Shown: positions 16,933 to 24,664 of the stretch, in pieces
Layout: each line of letters starts with the position of its first letter
Position numbering within the stretch: the stretch's first letter is position 1
NCBI RefSeq assembly: GCF_000974425.1
Contig: NZ_CP010429.1
Span: forward strand, 1,302,001 to 1,366,000
Direction of reading: 5' to 3'
Length of the DNA: 64,000 nt
Source: Spirosoma radiotolerans
GTDB lineage: Bacteria > Bacteroidota > Bacteroidia > Cytophagales > Spirosomataceae
The notes under the pieces: model-generated
Databases searched by the model: none
What the model saw: the letters and a program-made list of their open reading frames with translations, nothing else
What the model was told of the DNA's origin: nothing
Translations under genes and position numbers: made by a program

Positions 16933-18197
16933 AGAACTTGTTGAGTTTTAGTCGATACAAAAGGGCGTAGGGACGTATCCGATGACTCGGTAATGTCCAC
17001 TGTGATATACTCATCGTCTGGGTACTCTTCATCCGGGCGTTTGAGGGCGTAATACATAGCCAGGCCAACAAAACCCCAGAAAAATACGGGCAACTGATAC
17101 GAGACACCGTAGACCAGACCGCTGATAAGGAAGCCGAATAGCACGGTCTGCTCGGTGGTAAATGTCTTGTTTCGGCGATACATGATCAGCAACGTGCCGA
17201 GGATAATCAGCAGATTGATGGCCAGGCCAACTGCGCCGTAGTTATACAGCATGTCGATGTACTGCGAGTGAATGATGGTTCCTTTTTCGGGGAAGTCTTC
17301 GTTCACCATAATCTCGCCCCGGTCGTAGCCTTCATAGCGCCAGCCCAGCAATGGTTTGTCGGGAATCTGGCTCAAATAATACTCCGATTGCTCAAGCCGC
17401 CAGCTTCCGGTGTTGTCTTCTTTAGGGTCGAGAATTCCCCCGATGTTTTCCAGAAAGGCATCGACTTTATTGCCCGGCATCATGGCCAGGGCCGGAGCCA
17501 GCAGAATGAGCAAAATCACAAACGTACCCAGCGTACGACCCACGGGAAAACCACTCGTTGACAGTTTGCCCACCATCGACAGGCCCGCCACGACACCAAT
17601 GGCCACAATCGCAGCCGAAATCACGGAACGGTGCAGCAGAAATACGATTAAGGCGAAACTAAATAAGGTTAGCAGCAGATCGGGAACTTTGCGATCTTTC
17701 AGATACATCAGCAAGTAGTACAGGCACGGAATAACCAGATACAGAGCCTCGTTTGAGGTCACCGTCCGGCTCTCGGAGGTGAGGTTGTAGCTGAAAATCT
17801 GGCCCAGAAACAATTGATTGATGACGTAAAAGGCGAAGATCAGGTAAACCGCGTACTTGATCTTCAACGGGCCCGCCTGTGTAGCGACCACATAGGCCAA
17901 CAGGGCAAGGCCACAATACGCAAATCGCTTGATGACGAAATACGAGTATACAAATTGCCCGTATTCATACTTCGATTCAAGTACCAGCCCAATGACGCCT
18001 AACCCCAGCAGCCAGGCTACCGTTTTGTAGAGCGGTGGTTGCCAGAAGTAACAAACGATCAGGGCAAGAATGCCAATCAGCGTTGTTCCGCTAACGGCTT
18101 TATCCAACAGAGGATGGAGCGAATTCCCCCCATAAATGAGGGCACTCATCCCAAAGAGGAGCATAAAAAGTACGAATCTATATATCCAGGTTATCAT
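16929..18197 (-). CDS. O-antigen ligase/polymerase family membrane protein (Wzy-like)
   Basis: This 422-residue protein has about ten to twelve hydrophobic segments and a large hydrophilic loop in the C-terminal half (roughly residues 245-305, with Arg-rich WRLEQSEYYLSQIPDKPLLG and IHSQYIDMLYNYGAVG). This topology and the H..Y.D.L.. motif in the loop are characteristic of the Wzy/WaaL family. In a locus with a flippase and Wzc, polymerisation of the undecaprenyl-linked repeat units is the likely job. It overlaps both neighbours by 4 bp (ATGA). The tail is hydrophilic and Asp/Thr rich. A ligase role cannot be excluded. Confidence 0.8.
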   Translation of the reverse strand: MITWIYRFVLFMLLFGMSALIYGGNSLHPLLDKAVSGTTLIGILALIVCYFWQPPLYKTVAWLLGLGVIGLVLESKYEYGQFVYSYFVIKRFAYCGLALLAYVVATQAGPLKIKYAVYLIFAFYVINQLFLGQIFSYNLTSESRTVTSNEALYLVIPCLYYLLMYLKDRKVPDLLLTLFSFALIVFLLHRSVISAAIVAIGVVAGLSMVGKLSTSGFPVGRTLGTFVILLILLAPALAMMPGNKVDAFLENIGGILDPKEDNTGSWRLEQSEYYLSQIPDKPLLGWRYEGYDRGEIMVNEDFPEKGTIIHSQYIDMLYNYGAVGLAINLLIILGTLLIMYRRNKTFTTEQTVLFGFLISGLVYGVSYQLPVFFWGFVGLAMYYALKRPDEEYPDDEYITVDITESSDTSLRPFVSTKTQQVL

Positions 18198-19363
18198 ACC
18201 GTCAGGGCTGTTGATTCGTGGGTGAAACTTGCTTCCTGCCGGTTCATAACATCCCGGTAAAAAGTAAGGTGTTTATCGATCATGATATCCATTCGGAACC
18301 GTTCACGGGCGTACTGCATTTGCCGATCCGCCAACTGTTGCCTATCGGCTGGATGCTGATAGCGTAAAATGGCCTCAGCCAGTTCTGAAGCGGTCGCTTT
18401 GGCGGACAGTAGTCCCGGCTTCTGGCTATCGAATTGTTCGGGGATGCCTCCCGTGGCCAGGGCCAGTACGGGCGTTCCGGCCGAAATGGCCTCGGTGATG
18501 GTGTATCCCCAGGATTCATTAGCGGCCGTATGCACATACAGGCTAGCCTGTTGCAGGAAGCGTGTAACGTCCGATTGAAACCCCAGGAATGAAACAAGAC
18601 CCTCCAGACCTTTTGCCTTCACGAGCGCTTCCCACTCCTGCCGTTTAGGGCCATCACCGAGCAGCAGAATCTGGAAATTAGTAAAGCCCTGCTTGCGTAA
18701 TTCATCGGCAGCATCGATGAGCAACCGTTGGTTTTTTCGGGGCTCAATGGTGCCAATATTAACAATCGTCAAAGGCCCTTTATCCTGCCGGGGTAATACG
18801 GGTGGAAACGTAACGCCGTTGTGAATAACGGTACAGACGGCCCCCTGCGGGCGTAAAAAAGCAGAAGTGCGCTTAGTATACCCGGAGACCGTAATAAAGG
18901 CGTCCTGCTGTTTGAACAGGTAAGTAAACCAGTCGGTTAAACGTTGGTCGGTCCAGGCATTGAGTTTGTACGCTTCCCGGTATTCAGCTATTGGGTTGTC
19001 GTTGAAGTGACAAGTAGTGATCACCCGCACCTTACGCAATAAACCAATGGCAGCTGCCGCCCCGGACGTAGTATCCTGCGCATGGACGATATCAAATGAA
19101 CCTGAATTTTTTAGCCGAACCGATGCCCATATGCTGATGAAACTTTCCAGCTCCAAATAAAGCGCTCGGCCGTTCTGACCAAATAAAGCCGCAACCCGGC
19201 GTAATAGACCAAACGTCTTTTTGACAAGGAAAGGCGCATCGGCCGGGGTTATGAGCTGGACAGAGTCTACCCGGCCCGGCAACTCGGCCAACAAGCGATT
19301 GTAATGCGCTGTGACGCCCGTGCGGGAAGTTTGAGTGGCCGTTGAAACGAGTAAAACTCTCAT
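18194..19363 (-). CDS. GT4-family glycosyltransferase
   Basis: This 389-residue GT-B protein has an N-terminal glycine-poor acceptor half with FDIVHAQDTTSGAAAA, and a C-terminal donor half with GTIEPRKNQRLLIDA and LLLGDGPKRQEWE. The family acidic block is ANESWGYTITEAISAGTPVLA. These are standard GT4 retaining-transferase motifs. Its end overlaps the start of the polymerase gene by 4 bp. It is one of four GT4 enzymes in the locus and more distant from the paralogous pair. Sugar unknown. Confidence 0.85.
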   Translation of the reverse strand: MRVLLVSTATQTSRTGVTAHYNRLLAELPGRVDSVQLITPADAPFLVKKTFGLLRRVAALFGQNGRALYLELESFISIWASVRLKNSGSFDIVHAQDTTSGAAAAIGLLRKVRVITTCHFNDNPIAEYREAYKLNAWTDQRLTDWFTYLFKQQDAFITVSGYTKRTSAFLRPQGAVCTVIHNGVTFPPVLPRQDKGPLTIVNIGTIEPRKNQRLLIDAADELRKQGFTNFQILLLGDGPKRQEWEALVKAKGLEGLVSFLGFQSDVTRFLQQASLYVHTAANESWGYTITEAISAGTPVLALATGGIPEQFDSQKPGLLSAKATASELAEAILRYQHPADRQQLADRQMQYARERFRMDIMIDKHLTFYRDVMNRQEASFTHESTALTV

Positions 19364-19389
19364 ACTGAACAGATCTTTTTTATCGGCTG

Positions 19390-20310
19390 CTAAGGTTGTT
19401 TATTCAGAAGTCGGTACAGTTTCAGGGTGAGAATACTGCCGGGTTTCTTACGGAAATTATTGAACAGGCTGTCGAGAGCCGCTTCGCTGTATAGCAGGAA
19501 ATTATACAGCTTGTTGTTATGGCTGGTTACGGCCTGCCCTAGGGTAGCCCGGATGGACCATCGCAGAAAAACGAGTTTGCCGTATTTGTCGCCGTGGATA
19601 TTTTGGAATACCCGGCGCTGATTTCGTACGGCATAATACTGCTTCCAGGCACCTGGCCAGGGGATACCATCCCGATCAAAGGAAGGTGGGTGATAAAATT
19701 TGGAGCGGGGCACGGTGACAACCGGATACCCCATTTTCTGGACGCGGGTCATGTACTCCACCTCGTCGCCCCAGATGAATAATTTCTTGTCGGGCAGGCC
19801 AACGTTTTTAACCACTTCAGCACTAATCAGCGTGCCGTTGAAAAAGAAGGCGACCCCATAGACCAGGTCAAAGGGCGACATATCCGCCACTTTGCGGTAG
19901 TTGCGGTTAGGCCGGTCTACGTAAAAAGCTAATTCGCTATGATCCTTATTGCTGACCGAGACGCAGTTTTTTATGCAGGGGCCAATATTGGGCGCCGTCA
20001 TTAGGGTTTCCAGCGCATCGGGCGCGGCCAGGCAATCGTCGTCCATGCACCACAGCCAGTCGTATCCGGCCTGATAAGCCGTATCGATACCCGTTGCAAA
20101 GCCACCCGCTCCGCCCAGGTTTGCCTGAGTGGTGATCTGAAGGCCGGTTTGTTCGGCCAGCCATTTGTCGGTCCCGTCGGTACTGCCATTATTGATGACA
20201 AAGATGGCATCAAGCGGGTGCGTTTGCGTCTGCAGACTAACGATGCATTTTTTGAGGTCTTCGAGCCTGTTATAGGTCACAACCACGGCGGCTACTGTTG
20301 CCATTGTCAA
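19390..20310 (-). CDS. GT2-family glycosyltransferase (galactofuranosyl/rhamnosyl type)
   Basis: This 306-residue GT-A transferase has AAVVVTYNR at the N-terminus, NNGSTDGT, and the DXD block WLWCMDDDC. FIWGDEVEYMTR supplies the likely catalytic Asp/Glu. The DDD and WGDE motifs are the ones seen in GlfT-like and some rhamnosyl transferases, so a furanose or deoxysugar is possible but not certain. The downstream end carries no membrane helix. Its ATG overlaps the flippase stop by 4 bp. It belongs to the polysaccharide operon. Confidence 0.82.
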   Translation of the reverse strand: MTMATVAAVVVTYNRLEDLKKCIVSLQTQTHPLDAIFVINNGSTDGTDKWLAEQTGLQITTQANLGGAGGFATGIDTAYQAGYDWLWCMDDDCLAAPDALETLMTAPNIGPCIKNCVSVSNKDHSELAFYVDRPNRNYRKVADMSPFDLVYGVAFFFNGTLISAEVVKNVGLPDKKLFIWGDEVEYMTRVQKMGYPVVTVPRSKFYHPPSFDRDGIPWPGAWKQYYAVRNQRRVFQNIHGDKYGKLVFLRWSIRATLGQAVTSHNNKLYNFLLYSEAALDSLFNNFRKKPGSILTLKLYRLLNKQP

Positions 20311-21767
20311 TTCGTTCGTTTAAAAAGTGTGGCTAATCGGGCCTGCGTGAACTGAACAGCTTCCCGGAAGTAAGCCAACTGAATGACTTGTATGCCCTGA
20401 TTGCGCAGGTAGAGGTACATGGATAAGGCAATGAAGGCTTCGGCCGATACCCAGGCATAAGCCGCCCCCACATAGCCCATTTTTTGAATCAGTACCGCGT
20501 TGACCACCAGGCCAACAACGGACCCAAGAGCGGTTATCCGGAAGAACGCTTTGTCCATTCGCAAATTGAGCATAGTATGCATGCCCAGCAGATTACTGAT
20601 CCCAATCATGATCGGTAACAGTGACACAATCCGTAATACCGGAATGGCACCCTGAAACGTAGCTCCGTAGAATAAAGTGATAAAGACCGGAGCAACCAGC
20701 CATAACCCCAGCGATACCAGGACCATGCAGGTCATTAAGGGGAAAAATGTTATTCGAACAACGTGCAGGCCATTTTCCCGGCTGGCGCCAAACGCACTGG
20801 CAACAATGGGAAAGAATGCCTGATTCAGCCCCATCGTAACAAAGGAACGCGAGATACTTTCGAGCCGGGTGCCCGCCGAAAAAATACCTACGTCGTATGC
20901 ATTGCTAAGCAAACCGAGCAGAAAGACCGTCGAGCCGGCATACAGAGTGATCATCACCGAGGAGAAAAACAGGGTACTGTCCTCCCGAAACCGATTGACT
21001 AACTGGCTAATCGTTGGCCAGGTGAATGTTAGTTTAAAGCGCCGTATGGCTACCGTAATGGCAATGATGCTGACCAGTACCTGCGCTACGCTAACAGACA
21101 GGTTCTGGTAAAAATAATCTTCAGGCTTCCGGATGAGCAAAAACACGGCCAGGGTGAACAAGGCCTTGACAACCAGATTGAAAACAGCCACCCGCCCCAG
21201 ATCTTCCATGGCCTGATAAAGCCATACTGGAAACAGAACAATGCCAATACACGTGATGTACGTGCAGGTGTGCAGCACAATATGCGACCGGAACTCGGGA
21301 GTGAACCACGTGATTCCCATAAAAATTAGAGTCGATAAAACCCACAGCAGGGCTTTCCCGGCAATAACCTCGCTGAAGGCCCGATTCACCAGCGCTTTAT
21401 CCGTTCGGTTGGCCGCAATCGTTCGAACGGCGGCCATATCGAATCCGTAATTGATCAATAGCGTGAAGTAGGCAACGTAAGCCTGCGAAAAATTCAGCAG
21501 ACCCAGGCGCTCCGGCCCAATGATGCGAACGACATACGGTACGGTCAGCAGGGGCAACAGCATATTGGCCACGTGAACACTGAACAGCGACGCTACATTA
21601 ATAGCAAACCGCTTCAGCACGGGCTTCGATAATGCCTTTGGCTTCGAGCTAGTCGAATCCACAGCGACCGAATCCACGGCGACCGAATCCAGCAGGGTCA
21701 CATCGGCTATATCGACAGTTGCTGCCTGCTTGCTTACCATACTTTGATTGTTAGTTAAAGAGCTCAA
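20307..21767 (-). CDS. wzx: Polysaccharide flippase, Wzx/MOP family
   Basis: This 486-residue membrane protein has about twelve to fourteen hydrophobic segments spread over the length. Its opening strand (FSVHVANMLLPLLTVPYVVRIIGPERLGLLNFS) is typical of RfbX/Wzx members of the MOP exporter superfamily. These flip undecaprenyl-diphosphate-linked repeat units from the cytoplasmic to the periplasmic face. A hydrophilic tail of about 50 residues precedes the first membrane segment; it contains a short Val-Asp-Ser repeat (VAVDSVAVDS), which is odd. The gene overlaps the cupin gene start by 4 bp. Confidence 0.88.
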   Translation of the reverse strand: MSSLTNNQSMVSKQAATVDIADVTLLDSVAVDSVAVDSTSSKPKALSKPVLKRFAINVASLFSVHVANMLLPLLTVPYVVRIIGPERLGLLNFSQAYVAYFTLLINYGFDMAAVRTIAANRTDKALVNRAFSEVIAGKALLWVLSTLIFMGITWFTPEFRSHIVLHTCTYITCIGIVLFPVWLYQAMEDLGRVAVFNLVVKALFTLAVFLLIRKPEDYFYQNLSVSVAQVLVSIIAITVAIRRFKLTFTWPTISQLVNRFREDSTLFFSSVMITLYAGSTVFLLGLLSNAYDVGIFSAGTRLESISRSFVTMGLNQAFFPIVASAFGASRENGLHVVRITFFPLMTCMVLVSLGLWLVAPVFITLFYGATFQGAIPVLRIVSLLPIMIGISNLLGMHTMLNLRMDKAFFRITALGSVVGLVVNAVLIQKMGYVGAAYAWVSAEAFIALSMYLYLRNQGIQVIQLAYFREAVQFTQARLATLFKRTN

Positions 21768-22108
21768 TTCGTGGCTATTCCAAAATAAACATACTCCAGG
21801 GGTTCGTCACCGGTCGCTTCGAGCCGATGGGGCACCCCCGCCGGAATCCTGACAAAAACACCGTGTTGCAGCGGAATCTGCTGATCGGCAACCTCATAAA
21901 CACCCTCGCCCTTCAGGAAAAAGAAGCACTCTTCCATTGTTGCGTGGGCATGTAGCTCGCAGTAGTCCGCCTTTGTAAATGTGCCATACGCTACCTGCGT
22001 CACATTCGTTGGCGTATCACTATTCCGGAGGAAAACCTGCTTCGCACCCTGAGCATGAGCGGTAAGCTCGCGCTCAAGGTGCATAAGGGAGGCCGTGATC
22101 CGTTCCAT
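21764..22108 (-). CDS. Small cupin-domain protein
   Basis: This 114-residue single cupin domain has LHAHATMEECFFFLKGEG in motif 1 (two His and a Glu as metal ligands) and GVFVRIPAGVPHRLE in motif 2 (His as ligand). A metal-binding beta barrel is therefore likely. Such small cupins act as sugar isomerases, epimerase-like or sensing proteins; the exact reaction cannot be told. It lies directly after the GME-like epimerase gene (1-bp overlap) and before the flippase gene (4-bp overlap). A role in nucleotide-sugar supply for the polymer is inferred from that coupling. Confidence 0.8.
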   Translation of the reverse strand: MERITASLMHLERELTAHAQGAKQVFLRNSDTPTNVTQVAYGTFTKADYCELHAHATMEECFFFLKGEGVYEVADQQIPLQHGVFVRIPAGVPHRLEATGDEPLEYVYFGIATN

Positions 22109-23091
22109 TAGGCTTCTACTGGTTCGAGTTCTTTCTTCTGGATCTGTTCCGAAATCCAGTCGTAGGTTTTCTCAACACCTTTCCGTAGGGGAGTCGAGGG
22201 AGCCCAGCCTAATTTCTCGGTAATCAGGTGGTTGTCGGAGTTACGACCCCGCACACCTAATGGACCCGGAATGTTGTTGATCGACAGGTTTTTGCCCGAA
22301 ATGTCGATGACCATTTTAGCGAAGTCGTTGAGCGAGATCATCTCTTCCGACCCGATGTTTACCGGACCCGAAAAATCAGAACTCATCAACCGGCGGATAC
22401 CTTCCACACACTCGTCTACGATCAGGAACGAACGGGTTTGTTTGCCATCACCCCAGATTTCGATCGAACCACCATCTTCGGCCATTGCCACTTTGCGACA
22501 AACGGCAGCGGGTGCTTTCTCGCGGCCACCATCCCAGGTACCCATTGGTCCGAAGATGTTGTGGAAACGGGCGATGCGGGCTTCGATACCGTGATTCTTC
22601 TGATAAGCCAGGAACAACCGCTCCGAGAAGAGTTTTTCCCAACCGTATTCGCTGTCCGGATTGGCTGGATAAGCCGACTCTTCCGAGCATTTTGGGTTGT
22701 TGGGGTCCATCTGGTTGTGCTCAGGATACATACAGGCTGATGACGAATAGAATATCCGTTTCACGCCTTTATTCTTGGCTGCTTCGAGAACGTTCAGGTT
22801 ACAGAGCACCGAGTTGTGCATGATGGCAGCATCGTTTGTACCCGTGAAGACAAACCCTGCCCCGCCCATATCAGCCGCCAACTGGTAGATTTCGTCCAGA
22901 TCTGACGTGATCACCTCGTCGGCTACTTCCGGGTTTCTTAAATCGCCGATAACGAACTCATCGGCGTTGGTGTTGCCGTATTCGTTTTCTTTTACATCGA
23001 CTCCACGAACCCAGTATCCTTCAGATTTGAGTCGGTTTACAAGGTGACCACCAATGAAGCCACCAGCACCACAGACGAGAGCTTTTTTCAT
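22108..23091 (-). CDS. GDP-mannose 3,5-epimerase-like NAD-dependent epimerase
   Basis: This 327-residue extended short-chain dehydrogenase has a GAGGFIG Rossmann motif at residues 8-14. Ser116-118 precede Cys120 (SSSACMYP), Y149 and K153 form the YxxxK pair, and K192 lies in GREKAPAA. The C-terminal half has WGDGKQTRSF, PVNIGSEEM and RGRNSDNHLI. Cys120 in SSAC.YP and K192 in REKAPAA match the catalytic Cys and Lys of plant GDP-mannose 3',5'-epimerase (GME), which makes GDP-L-galactose. This is known from GME; the match here is by eye. It would supply a rare L-hexose nucleotide to the polymer. The start overlaps the preceding GT26 gene end by 4 bp. Confidence 0.82.
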   Translation of the reverse strand: MKKALVCGAGGFIGGHLVNRLKSEGYWVRGVDVKENEYGNTNADEFVIGDLRNPEVADEVITSDLDEIYQLAADMGGAGFVFTGTNDAAIMHNSVLCNLNVLEAAKNKGVKRIFYSSSACMYPEHNQMDPNNPKCSEESAYPANPDSEYGWEKLFSERLFLAYQKNHGIEARIARFHNIFGPMGTWDGGREKAPAAVCRKVAMAEDGGSIEIWGDGKQTRSFLIVDECVEGIRRLMSSDFSGPVNIGSEEMISLNDFAKMVIDISGKNLSINNIPGPLGVRGRNSDNHLITEKLGWAPSTPLRKGVEKTYDWISEQIQKKELEPVEA

Positions 23092-23870
23092 AATTGTTGA
23101 TTCGCCGAAGCGGTTGTTTGTTTAATGGGTGAGAAAAATTCTTTTACATTAAGGATTATAAACAGAGGAACAATTTCTAAGTATCTCTTATAGAGCCGTT
23201 TGGGTTCTGACATTAGCCGGAATAGCCACTCCAGTGACATACGTTGCATCCAGCTTGGCGCCTGCTTGACCCGGTCCGTGTGGAAGTCGAAGGCCGCTCC
23301 AACTGTCACAATGAAGTTGACATCGACCCACTGGGCCAGCCGCCGGGCAAAGCGTTCCTGCTTGGGTGTACTCAAACCAATCCAGACGATGTTGGCTCCC
23401 GATCGGTTGATCTGCTCGCCCAATGCCTGAAACTCCTGATCCGACATTTCCCGAAAGGGCGGACAAAACGTACCGGCCACCTGGTAGTTGCCAAACTTCC
23501 GGCCAACGGCCTGTTTCAACTCCTCAGCTACTCCTTCCTGACCGCCACACAGGAAATGTTTGATCGACTTATCGGCGCTGCTTTCAAATACATATTTGAA
23601 AAAGTCGGGCCCATAGCAACGGGTCATTTGTTTGGCCCCTTTGAGTTTGCCAACCCAGACGCCGGGCATGCCATCGGGTAGATTCCAGTAGAACGAATCG
23701 AGGACCGACTTAAACTCCGGCTCTTTGAAGGCCGTTACCAGGCCGTGGGCTCCGGTGGCACTGACGCACTTATTCTGCCGGGTAGCGGTTGGCTGGCACT
23801 GCTGGATGATGTCCTGAACTGCTGAGGGCAGACCGGCATCATAGAGCTGCACTTGTAGGACTTTTGTCAT
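23088..23870 (-). CDS. WecG/TagA/CpsF-family glycosyltransferase (GT26)
   Basis: This 260-residue protein has the GT26 features: an early TGAHGLV, NLPDGMPGVWVGKL (the Asp of PDG is the known TagA catalytic residue) and CYGPDFF. The middle FLCGGQEGVAEEL and IVWIGLSTPKQE.FA form the Rossmann-like nucleotide-sugar site. GAAFDFHTDRVKQAP and a Trp-rich C-terminal helix follow. GT26 enzymes add ManNAc or a related HexNAc to a polyprenyl-diphosphate-linked first sugar. It follows the initiating transferase (34-base gap) and would add the second sugar. It overlaps the epimerase start by 4 bp. Confidence 0.87.
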   Translation of the reverse strand: MTKVLQVQLYDAGLPSAVQDIIQQCQPTATRQNKCVSATGAHGLVTAFKEPEFKSVLDSFYWNLPDGMPGVWVGKLKGAKQMTRCYGPDFFKYVFESSADKSIKHFLCGGQEGVAEELKQAVGRKFGNYQVAGTFCPPFREMSDQEFQALGEQINRSGANIVWIGLSTPKQERFARRLAQWVDVNFIVTVGAAFDFHTDRVKQAPSWMQRMSLEWLFRLMSEPKRLYKRYLEIVPLFIILNVKEFFSPIKQTTASANQQL

Positions 23871-23904
23871 GGTGATGGACTATTTACGCGTTAAGGAGAT
23901 GGAT

Positions 23905-24582
23905 CTACCAGGCATTTTTGTTGCCTTTGATGGCGGCCTGTACGGTCCACCAGCAGATTTTGGCATCCAGCCGGGTCGATTGACGACGGATGTACAGATG
24001 GTCGTAGCGAACCCTGACTTTCATTTTATACAACTCGGCTGTTTCGCCACGGGCACCTCTGGCCTGCGCCAGTCCGGTGATACCGGGCCGAACGGTGTAG
24101 CGTTCCTTATAGCCGGGCAGCGTATGCCAGTGCTGGGCATCGAGCGGAATTGGGTGCGGCCGTGGCCCCACAATGCTCATATGGCCCGCCAACACATTCA
24201 GAAACTGGGGCATCTCGTCCAGATTCGTTTTGCGTAGAAACTTCCCGATGCGCGTCACGCGCATGTCGTGCTGGGTTGCCTGATGAAATTCGGCATTCCG
24301 GTCGTAGGTCATGGTCCGGAATTTCAGACAGGGAAATACCCGACCGTTGCGCCCAGTGCGGGACTGCACAAAAATGGCTGGTCCCGGCGAGGTTAACTTG
24401 ATCAATAGAGCTAGTATAGGTATAAGCCAAATAAGAATAGAGGCCACAACGATACTCGCAATCAATAAGTCAAATCCCCGCTTTTTAAGGCTCCTGAGCA
24501 CACGCTTCGTTGTATAAGGCCTAGCCTCATCATCGTAGCTTAGATATAAATGAAATGTTTTTCCGTTGGTAGAAGCCTGCAT
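23905..24582 (-). CDS. Initiating phosphoglycosyl transferase (PglC/WcaJ-type, monotopic)
   Basis: This 225-residue protein has one hydrophobic re-entrant segment at about residues 38-62. The catalytic Asp-Glu pair is D122-E123 in LDEMPQFLNVLAG, followed by MSIVGPRP. The C-terminal PGITGLAQARG block is universal in this family. It transfers a sugar-1-phosphate from a nucleotide sugar to undecaprenyl phosphate and so starts each repeat unit. It has the short PglC form rather than the longer multi-helix WbaP form. The position upstream of all other transferases and after wzc agrees with this role. Donor sugar unknown. Confidence 0.9.
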   Translation of the reverse strand: MQASTNGKTFHLYLSYDDEARPYTTKRVLRSLKKRGFDLLIASIVVASILIWLIPILALLIKLTSPGPAIFVQSRTGRNGRVFPCLKFRTMTYDRNAEFHQATQHDMRVTRIGKFLRKTNLDEMPQFLNVLAGHMSIVGPRPHPIPLDAQHWHTLPGYKERYTVRPGITGLAQARGARGETAELYKMKVRVRYDHLYIRRQSTRLDAKICWWTVQAAIKGNKNAW

Positions 24583-24664
24583 GATCGTGTCTATTTACAG
24601 GTATGGATGAAGAGTTGCCTTAGGTATCATCCGAAGTAAAACCGCCTTCATGGCGTCAATGGTC

